DNA from: Oscillospiraceae bacterium
Lineage (GTDB): Bacteria; Bacillota; Clostridia; Oscillospirales; Acutalibacteraceae
Length of the DNA stretch: 5,204 bases
Assembly: GCA_009783605.1 (NCBI GenBank)
Contig: WRDE01000179.1
Coordinates: 1-5,204, forward strand
Reading direction: 5' to 3'
The notes below the pieces were generated by a model. The model ran no database searches. It worked only from the letters and a program-made list of their open reading frames with translations, and had not been told where the DNA came from. This document shows positions 1 through 4,308 of the stretch, piece after piece. Made by a program: the position numbers and the translations under genes. The first letter of the stretch is position 1, and the number at the start of each line of letters is the position of its first letter.

Positions 1-69
1 TCCCGATGATTGAAAAAACTCTATTGCATGTAAAAAACATGGCAAACCAAGTGTTATGAATATATTACA
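1..69. other. AT-rich spacer with no recognised gene
   Basis: This stretch is too short and AT-rich to assign. It holds only a weak five-base hairpin (27-31 with 37-41) and no convincing promoter or reading frame. Confidence 0.5.
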
Positions 70-100
70 AGTTGGGGCGGCCAAAATGGCTGCCCCAACT
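70..100 (-). terminator. GC-rich hairpin downstream of the caspase-like protein gene
   Basis: Arms 71-83 and 87-99 pair over 13 bases with one G-U pair and a 3-base loop; the flanking A70 and T100 add a 14th pair. Read on the minus strand the stem is followed only by TTGTAATATATT, a poor U-tract. A terminator is likely from its position 34 bases past the stop codon, but efficiency is uncertain. It could equally act as an RNA-stabilising 3' hairpin or stop transcription entering from the left. Confidence 0.55.
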
Positions 101-134
101 AAATTCTAAGCTCTAAATTCTAACATCTAATCTC
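100..134. repeat. Heptamer array A (five units, TAAnnTC)
   Basis: Five contiguous 7-base units starting at 100, 107, 114, 121 and 128 all fit TAAnnTC; units one and three are identical (TAAATTC). On the minus strand they read as GAGATTA, GATGTTA, GAATTTA and so on. The last base of the array, C134, is also the final base of the TAG stop of the minus-strand gene, so the array begins exactly at the stop and ends at the hairpin at 70-100. Confidence 0.75.
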
Positions 135-2965
135 TACTTTATCGCCACATTATCAATCAGGGCGGCGGAGTCGAAGGCGGAGTCGCCGCGGTCGAAGACT
201 AAGAAGCGCAGCGTGATGATTTGATTCCGGTAGGGGGTCAGATCGACCGAAACCGATTGCCAGCTGGTTTGCCATGCCGGGCGGCCGCTGTCTTTGCCGA
301 TGGTCAGCTTGAACCCCGAGGCAGGCAGCCAGTCGGCTGTGTTGACCGACATATATACGATTTGTTTCAGCAGGGTGCCGTTGACATCCAGAATCTCGGC
401 GACAAAGGTGTCGTCAAACTGCGAGCCGACATATTCCGGAGGCTCTTCCGAAACCATATTGTAATCAAAGGACAGGGTATCGACGTCATCGGACAATTTG
501 ATCGTCTGCTGCAGGATACTGCCCTGGGTGGCGCCGGCGAAGCTGGCGATATAGTCCTCCTTGGCGGCGCCGATTCCGGTTGACAGCATCGCCATGCGGC
601 TGCCGTGGGTCGGGTTGAGATCCCCCAACTGCGTGATGACCCGGACGTCGGCGAAGGTTTTCCATCTGACCGGGGTGGAGGATAACTCGAAGCTGCCGTT
701 TTGCAGCGTGCTCTCCACCAATTTCGCCGCCGTGTCGCCCCGGAAACAGGGATAGGCGGGAAGATGCTCTACCAGCAGCCTGGCGTAATTGAGCGGCGAT
801 ATATTCAGATTGCCGCTGAGATATTCTTTCTTCAGCCATTCGATATCGTTGTTGCCGTGTTCGATCAGGGAGGAGGTGAAGGCGGAAAGGGTGCTTTCGC
901 TCTGGATGAGATTGTCCAAATAGGTTTTCATAAACCCGTAGCTGTAGTCGCTGAATACCGTATTGTGATAAGCCGCAAAGCCTCTCACCGAGCAATTCAG
1001 GAAGGCGTTGGCCATCGAATCGGAGATATTGCCCTTGCTGCCCATGATCTGACAGGAGCTGAAGGTGACAAAACTGTTGTGGAGATCCATCTGGTTATAG
1101 GAGGCGCTGATCAGTGACGGCAGCATCGCGTATGTAGCGCCGTTGACATGCAGGAGCCGCTGTTGTTTCAGGTCGATGGAATAGGATTTATCGGCGGCTC
1201 CGGATAATTCTTCATTCAACAGCCACAGCGGATCATTGGTATAGACGCCGGCCGATATATACTTGATAAAGACCCCGTGGCCGGCAAACCAGATGATATC
1301 ATACCCTTTCAGATCCTTGATCACGGGTACCGTGACGGCGGTGATCAGGGTGGTCGCCAGGCCTCTGTCCTCCCAGTCGGCTTTTGGCTGGGCGTACATC
1401 TCCCGCCGGTAGGGGGTATCCTCAAAAGCGTTCAATATGACCGCGCTTTCGATGCCGCTCCCGCCGTTATCGGGCGGCGGCAGCGGGGGATCGCCCAGAA
1501 CCGGCAGATCGTCGCCGGTATCTTCGGGGCCGTCACAGCCGTCAAAATCCTCCAGAATCAGACCGCCCAACATGCCGCATTTGTATTCAAAGGTGAAAAT
1601 CTCGGCGTCTTCATCATAGAAAAGCGATTCCGCGAGGATAAGCCCCTCCTCCGCCAGTTGATTCAGCAATTCCTCCGCCATGGCTTTCCGGGTCTCGGTA
1701 TCCGCCGCGATATATTCCCCGCTGGCCAGCAGCGCGGCAATGGCGTCGTCCACGCTCTGGATATCCGCCAGCTCACTGTCGGTGAAAGCCGAAATGATAT
1801 AGATAACCACCATATCCGACCGGATGCCGTCGTCGTCCGTGACAACGGCGTAGAAGTACAGGATATTTTCCTCCGACAGATCAATCATCAGAATGCAGGA
1901 ATAGATGCCGTCATTTTCAATATCGTCGCCGCTGGTACCGTATACCCCGTCGTCCTTCATTTCGGCCATAACCGTATCGTTATCGCTCATCAGCAGAATG
2001 CTGCCCGCGCCATCGGGATATTCCGCGTAAAAATATACCGGTTCGGATCTGCCGGAGGTCAGAAATTCGTCCTGGCTGACCGTGAGATTGATAGCGAAAA
2101 CCGGCAGCGCGTTATACGCGACGGTAACCGTTAAGGTATAGCTGTTTCCGCCGGCCGTTATCGTATGTTCGGATTCAAAACTGGGCGGATCCGCCGCGAG
2201 GGAATCCGAAAACTGGAAAAAGCCGAGGGCTCCCGCCATTACGCACAGGCATAAAACCAAGGATATAGCCCGTTTGGCTTTGATGTGGAACCGCAATGTC
2301 AGCGTAATGCCGATCAGCGAGAAGAGCAGAATGAGCGGGAAGAGCATCCCGTACCGCAGCGAATCACCGGTCTGCGGGGTCGGGGTGTACAGTCCCGGGG
2401 CAAGCGGTACTGAGGGATTGGTGATAACGACGCCTCCCGCCGTGGTGCTCTTGGTGGTCGACGTGGAACTGCCGGCCTTAGATGTGGTGGTTTCGCCGGT
2501 CAGAAAGGAAGCGGAGCTGCCGGTTTCGGAGCCGGCGGTATCGCCGCTTCCGGAAGCGGTGGCGCTGCCGGTGCTGGAGGACGCGGAGCCGCCGGTGTCG
2601 GAGGGCGAGGTATCACCGGTTTCCGAACTGCCGGGCTGCTCTTCCAATACGGCGATAACGGTCAGGGTTTCCACCCCGTTGGCCGCCAGATTGACGAACT
2701 GTTTGGAGAGCGGACCGGATTTTAACGTCAGCCCTTCCGGCAGCAGCGCCGAGACCGAGATGTTTTTTACGGTGAAATTGTTGGTGTTGGTGACGGTGAT
2801 ATGAAACTCAATATCTTCATTTGCCGCGTATGTATCTTTGGCGGTGAGGATATCCACCCGGATACCGTCCTGGGTATTGCTCGACGCGGATACCGCCGCG
2901 GACAGGCTGCAGGCCAGCAGCATAAGGATCGCCAGACACACCATGACCTTTTGCATTTTTTTCAT
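134..2965 (-). CDS. Exported multidomain protein with caspase-like (clan CD) cysteine peptidase domain
   Basis: The 943-residue product starts at ATG (2963-2965) behind AGGGAGG seven bases upstream. Order of parts: signal peptide 1-27 (cut likely after VSA; LLAC at 16-19 is a weak lipobox alternative); DUF11-like beta domain about 35-107; Ser/Thr/Gly-rich linker 110-180; PQTG plus membrane segment plus basic residues 196-232; second signal-like segment 229-258 ending SLAA; beta-sandwich about 286-392 with a DGxY...GDDIENDGIYS motif like choice-of-anchor X domains; helical spacer 395-446; Asp/Pro-rich linker 470-504; caspase-like domain about 506-740; jelly-roll-like domain 755-943. In the caspase-like part, a hydrophobic strand leads to GHG (His563) and another to SSC (Cys638), the dyad arrangement of gingipain, CHAT and related peptidases. 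I infer a surface or secreted cysteine peptidase; substrate and activity are unknown. It is transcribed alone, divergent from the DUF2935 gene. The reading frame and export are well supported; catalysis is inferred. Confidence 0.9.
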   Translation of the reverse strand: MKKMQKVMVCLAILMLLACSLSAAVSASSNTQDGIRVDILTAKDTYAANEDIEFHITVTNTNNFTVKNISVSALLPEGLTLKSGPLSKQFVNLAANGVETLTVIAVLEEQPGSSETGDTSPSDTGGSASSSTGSATASGSGDTAGSETGSSASFLTGETTTSKAGSSTSTTKSTTAGGVVITNPSVPLAPGLYTPTPQTGDSLRYGMLFPLILLFSLIGITLTLRFHIKAKRAISLVLCLCVMAGALGFFQFSDSLAADPPSFESEHTITAGGNSYTLTVTVAYNALPVFAINLTVSQDEFLTSGRSEPVYFYAEYPDGAGSILLMSDNDTVMAEMKDDGVYGTSGDDIENDGIYSCILMIDLSEENILYFYAVVTDDDGIRSDMVVIYIISAFTDSELADIQSVDDAIAALLASGEYIAADTETRKAMAEELLNQLAEEGLILAESLFYDEDAEIFTFEYKCGMLGGLILEDFDGCDGPEDTGDDLPVLGDPPLPPPDNGGSGIESAVILNAFEDTPYRREMYAQPKADWEDRGLATTLITAVTVPVIKDLKGYDIIWFAGHGVFIKYISAGVYTNDPLWLLNEELSGAADKSYSIDLKQQRLLHVNGATYAMLPSLISASYNQMDLHNSFVTFSSCQIMGSKGNISDSMANAFLNCSVRGFAAYHNTVFSDYSYGFMKTYLDNLIQSESTLSAFTSSLIEHGNNDIEWLKKEYLSGNLNISPLNYARLLVEHLPAYPCFRGDTAAKLVESTLQNGSFELSSTPVRWKTFADVRVITQLGDLNPTHGSRMAMLSTGIGAAKEDYIASFAGATQGSILQQTIKLSDDVDTLSFDYNMVSEEPPEYVGSQFDDTFVAEILDVNGTLLKQIVYMSVNTADWLPASGFKLTIGKDSGRPAWQTSWQSVSVDLTPYRNQIITLRFLVFDRGDSAFDSAALIDNVAIK
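137..703 (-). other. C-terminal jelly-roll-like (carbohydrate-binding or anchor type) domain
   Basis: Residues 755-943 begin with NGSFE and a Trp (RW), then GSRMAMLST, a hydrophobic Q-containing strand (SILQQTIKL), LSFDYNMVSEEPPEY, SWQSVSVDLTPY, ITLRFLVFDRGDSAFDSAALIDNV. This run of beta strands with a closing DxGDSxxDSAxxIDNV motif is typical of extracellular jelly-roll domains found beside enzymes or as anchors in Gram-positive secreted proteins. The motif probably binds calcium or sugar; the ligand cannot be read from the sequence. Confidence 0.6.
746..1450 (-). other. Caspase-like domain with His563/Cys638 candidate dyad
   Basis: Residues about 506-740 of the minus-strand protein. A first strand (AVILNAF) is followed by a helix and then by KGYDIIWFAGHG, placing His563 at 1277-1279. 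Seventy-five residues later SFVTFSSC places Cys638 at 1052-1054. After the Cys come a small loop (MGSKGN), a helix (SMANAFLNC), a strand (VRGFAAYHN) and a further helix with YGFMKTYLDNLI, which matches the order seen after the catalytic Cys in CHAT and C25-type domains. The assignment rests on this pattern, not on a profile search. Confidence 0.7.
2192..2380 (-). other. Internal sortase-like signal followed by internal signal-peptide-like segment
   Basis: Residues 196-232 carry TPQTGD, a hydrophobic stretch from about 206 to 224 and then a basic cluster (R225, K229, K231, R232): the three parts of a cell-wall sorting signal, with PQTG in place of LPXTG. The same basic cluster then serves as the n-region of a second hydrophobic stretch (233-252) ending in SLAA before DPPSF, which looks like a signal peptide with a cleavage site near residue 258. 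Both lie inside one uninterrupted reading frame. Confidence 0.6.
2426..2638 (-). repeat. Low-complexity Ser/Thr/Gly-rich linker coding region
   Basis: Residues 110-180 are almost entirely Ser, Thr, Gly, Ala, Asp and Glu, with recurring TGS/TGDT/GSS units and no fixed period. Such linkers usually carry the preceding domain across the cell wall ahead of a sorting signal, and here the PQTG segment follows directly. The low complexity also produces a long antisense open frame that is not a gene. Confidence 0.75.
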
Positions 2966-2972
2966 CGGAAGG

Positions 2973-2979
2973 CCTCCCT
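2973..2979 (-). promoter_or_regulatory. Ribosome binding site of the caspase-like protein gene
   Basis: AGGGAGG on the minus strand, seven bases before the ATG at 2963-2965. It settles the start in favour of the first of the closely spaced Met codons (residues 1, 4 and 8). Confidence 0.8.
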
Positions 2980-3024
2980 ATCGAGATTTTATACTATAAA
3001 CATCGAACCGTAACATGCATTAAA

Positions 3025-3053
3025 TTTATACCATATAACGCCAGACTTGTCAA
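3025..3053 (-). promoter_or_regulatory. Sigma-A promoter of the caspase-like protein gene
   Basis: On the minus strand TTGACA (3048-3053) is separated by 17 bases from TATAAA (3025-3030). A TG one base before the -10 box (TGG then TATAAA) adds an extended -10 element. Transcription should begin near 3018, giving a leader of about 53 bases that ends in the ribosome site. It is strong and near consensus; no operator is evident. Confidence 0.75.
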
Positions 3054-3061
3054 CCGAAAAA

Positions 3062-3091
3062 TTGCGAATAGTGAAAAAATAAAATTATAGT
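3062..3091 (+). promoter_or_regulatory. Possible promoter of the DUF2935 gene
   Basis: TTGCGA (3062-3067), an 18-base spacer and TATAGT (3086-3091) make a modest sigma-A candidate. It lies back to back with the divergent promoter at 3025-3053. Use of it would place the inverted repeat in the leader RNA. A TATACT at 3205-3210 is an alternative -10 but has no good -35. Confidence 0.35.
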
Positions 3092-3097
3092 AAAAGC

Positions 3098-3139
3098 AGT
3101 GGGCAGTGGATAGTGGATAGTGATTGGTGATTAGTATGT
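3098..3139. repeat. Heptamer array B, left half (six units, AGTGrwT-like)
   Basis: Six contiguous 7-base units begin at 3098, 3105, 3112, 3119, 3126 and 3133. The second and third are identical (AGTGGAT), the fourth is AGTGATT, and the first, fifth and sixth diverge slightly. The array faces a matching one at 3166-3200 and forms the left arm of the stem described separately. Confidence 0.75.
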
Positions 3140-3198
3140 GGGATGAGTCCATAAAACTCAATCGCCGCCACTAATCACTAATCACTATCCACTAATCG
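3107..3198. repeat. Long imperfect inverted repeat (MITE-like hairpin element)
   Basis: Arms 3112-3135 and 3170-3193 pair over 24 bases with one G-U pair; T3111-A3194 adds another pair. Inside the 34-base loop a second stem forms from TGAGT (3144-3148) and ACTCA (3156-3160). The whole can fold as one hairpin in RNA or a cruciform in DNA. It lies between the divergent genes, just ahead of the DUF2935 ribosome site. No transposase gene or target duplication is visible, so mobility is only a possibility. Confidence 0.7.
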
Positions 3199-3200
3199 CT
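3166..3200. repeat. Heptamer array B, right half (five inverted units)
   Basis: Five contiguous 7-base units begin at 3166, 3173, 3180, 3187 and 3194. Two are AATCACT and the others differ by one to three bases. On the minus strand these are AGTGATT, AGTGGAT and relatives, the same units as the left half. Confidence 0.75.
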
Positions 3201-3220
3201 AACATATACTGCTCATAATT

Positions 3221-3227
3221 GGAGGTG
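3221..3227 (+). promoter_or_regulatory. Ribosome binding site of the DUF2935 gene
   Basis: GGAGGTG lies nine bases before ATG 3237. It decides the start against the in-frame TTG at 3219, which would sit inside the site. A second GGAG at 3231-3234 is only two bases from the ATG and too close to serve. Confidence 0.75.
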
Positions 3228-3236
3228 TGCGGAGTT

Positions 3237-4157
3237 ATGTTGTCACAGGAGCGCTATGTTGTGCTGTCGCTGGAGCTGCATTTGTTTTTCGCCCGGATTA
3301 TGAAGGAACACGCGCTGTTTTTACAGGCGGGATTTACGCCGGCGGGCGCGCCTTTGGGGCGAGAGGCCGAAGGGCTGCGGCGCCGGTTCGGGGAGCTGTT
3401 GGTATCAGCCGTCCGGATGAGCGGCGGGATTATTCAACCGAAGGTGGTCGCATCGCATGAGATTGTCACCCTATATACCCTCGGCGCAGAGGAGAAGACG
3501 CAGCAGCTGCTCGGCATTCCGGTCAGCCGGAACGTCACGCAGGCGCAGATCCGCCTCCGGGGCGCGGCAAGTCCCGCGGTCAGTCAAGCGCTGGCTGATC
3601 AGGTAAGGCTGCTCAACCGGAATACCGCCCGGGCGCTGACCGCGCTGATCGCGTTCAAAAAACGGGTGCTGGAGGCGGTGCTGGACTGCCGGATATTTAC
3701 CGTGAACTATCCGCTGAATATCGAGCATCTGCTGCGGGAGGCGCAGTGGTATCAGCAGCAGCTGGGGGATTTGGAAAAAGGACAGGATATCGGCTGGCCG
3801 GCCCTCCGGGATACCGCGGTTTTCTGGAACCGGGATATGACCGAACACGCGATGTTTATCCGCGGGATGCTGGACCCCAGCGAAAGCGCCCTGATCGCCG
3901 CGGCCAACGGATTCGCGAAGGATTATACCAAGCTGACCGCCGGCCTCGGGACCGCAAACGAGCGGATGATGGAGCAGATTACCCGGGAAACGCTGGAAAA
4001 AACAAAGCAGTACCGTGATTTCAAAGCCGCCGGAGCGGCCGGCATCGCCGCCTGCAAGATCCGCTCGGTAATCCTCCCGCTGCTGGCCGACCATGTGTTG
4101 CGGGAAGCGAACTATTATGTGAGGGTTCTGGAGGAATTCACAATTCACAATGCATAA
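3237..4157 (+). CDS. DUF2935 family protein (duplicated ferritin-like bundle)
   Basis: The product has 306 residues from ATG 3237, preceded by GGAGGTG (3221-3227) at nine bases; an upstream in-frame TTG at 3219 overlaps that site and is unlikely. Two halves repeat each other. RIMKEHALFLQAGF (20-33) matches RDMTEHAMFIRGML (199-212), and HLLREAQWYQQQL (164-176) matches HVLREANYYVRVL (286-298). The EH and HxxxE pairs (E24/H25, H164/E168, E203/H204, H286/E290) are candidate metal ligands in a helical bundle, as in ferritin-like families. The protein is predicted soluble and cytoplasmic, with no signal or membrane segment. DUF2935 has no established function that I can state; a di-metal or stress role is inference. 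The final codons (FTIHNA and stop) come from heptamer array C, so the natural C-terminus may have been replaced or extended. Confidence 0.92.
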   Translation: MLSQERYVVLSLELHLFFARIMKEHALFLQAGFTPAGAPLGREAEGLRRRFGELLVSAVRMSGGIIQPKVVASHEIVTLYTLGAEEKTQQLLGIPVSRNVTQAQIRLRGAASPAVSQALADQVRLLNRNTARALTALIAFKKRVLEAVLDCRIFTVNYPLNIEHLLREAQWYQQQLGDLEKGQDIGWPALRDTAVFWNRDMTEHAMFIRGMLDPSESALIAAANGFAKDYTKLTAGLGTANERMMEQITRETLEKTKQYRDFKAAGAAGIAACKIRSVILPLLADHVLREANYYVRVLEEFTIHNA

Positions 4158-4169
4158 TTCACAATTATG
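4135..4169. repeat. Heptamer array C (five units, AATTCAC-like)
   Basis: Five contiguous 7-base units begin at 4135, 4142, 4149, 4156 and 4163. Three are exactly AATTCAC; the third (AATGCAT) and fifth (AATTATG) diverge. The array starts inside the DUF2935 reading frame, supplies its last codons and TAA stop (4155-4157), and ends three bases before the terminator stem. Confidence 0.8.
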
Positions 4170-4172
4170 GGG

Positions 4173-4199
4173 CGCCGCTTATTGGAGCGGCGTTCTTTT
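4173..4199 (+). terminator. Intrinsic terminator of the DUF2935 gene
   Basis: CGCCGCT (4173-4179) pairs with AGCGGCG (4186-4192) around a 6-base loop and is followed by TTCTTTT (4193-4199). A seven-pair GC-rich stem with an immediate U-tract, 15 bases past the stop codon, is a standard factor-independent terminator. It separates this gene from the next. Confidence 0.85.
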
Positions 4200-4229
4200 A
4201 GGAGAAGGTGTATTTGTTTGCGAAATGTG

Positions 4230-4258
4230 TTGACAATTGTATATGTGTAATGTATAAT
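4230..4258 (+). promoter_or_regulatory. Consensus sigma-A promoter of the downstream secreted protein gene
   Basis: TTGACA (4230-4235), a 17-base spacer and TATAAT (4253-4258) match the consensus at all twelve positions. Transcription should start near 4265, giving a leader of about 44 bases. Such a perfect promoter suggests strong expression unless a repressor acts; no clear operator palindrome is seen. Confidence 0.88.
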
Positions 4259-4292
4259 AACTTTAGAGAATCCATAATTAACCAAAAAAATT

Positions 4293-4298
4293 AAGGAG
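4293..4298 (+). promoter_or_regulatory. Ribosome binding site for ATG 4309
   Basis: AAGGAG lies ten bases before ATG 4309. It marks that ATG as the true start even though its frame closes after five codons, which is the main argument that the downstream frame is reached by a frameshift or indel. Confidence 0.75.
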
Positions 4299-4308
4299 AC
4301 AAAGGATC

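Noticed and set aside
25..44. Short hairpin with CATGT and ACATG arms near the left edge
   Set aside because: Five pairs around an A-rich loop with no U-tract or gene context is expected by chance in AT-rich DNA.
1277..2134. Long plus-strand open frame (285 codons) opposite the caspase-like protein gene
   Set aside because: It has no ribosome site. The antisense strand has coherent domains, a signal peptide and a promoter, and the composition of this frame is what GC-rich codon usage on the other strand produces.
2274..2804. Plus-strand open frame rich in Pro, Val, Ser and Glu (176 codons)
   Set aside because: It is the antisense image of the Ser/Thr/Gly-rich linker and neighbouring domains; its repetitiveness comes from that linker.
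3098..3200. CRISPR array
   Set aside because: Units are seven bases with no spacers, and the halves face each other; a CRISPR array has longer direct repeats separated by unique spacers.
3219..3236. TTG at 3219 as the start of the DUF2935 gene
   Set aside because: It overlaps the GGAGGTG ribosome site and has no site of its own; ATG 3237 is nine bases past GGAGGTG.
3471..4148. Minus-strand open frame of 225 codons opposite the DUF2935 gene
   Set aside because: The plus-strand frame has an internal duplication, a ribosome site and a terminator; the minus frame has no recognisable domain or ribosome site.
4214..4294. Small Cys-containing open frame from TTG 4214
   Set aside because: It spans the -35 and -10 boxes of a consensus promoter and lacks a convincing ribosome site, so it is not likely to be translated.
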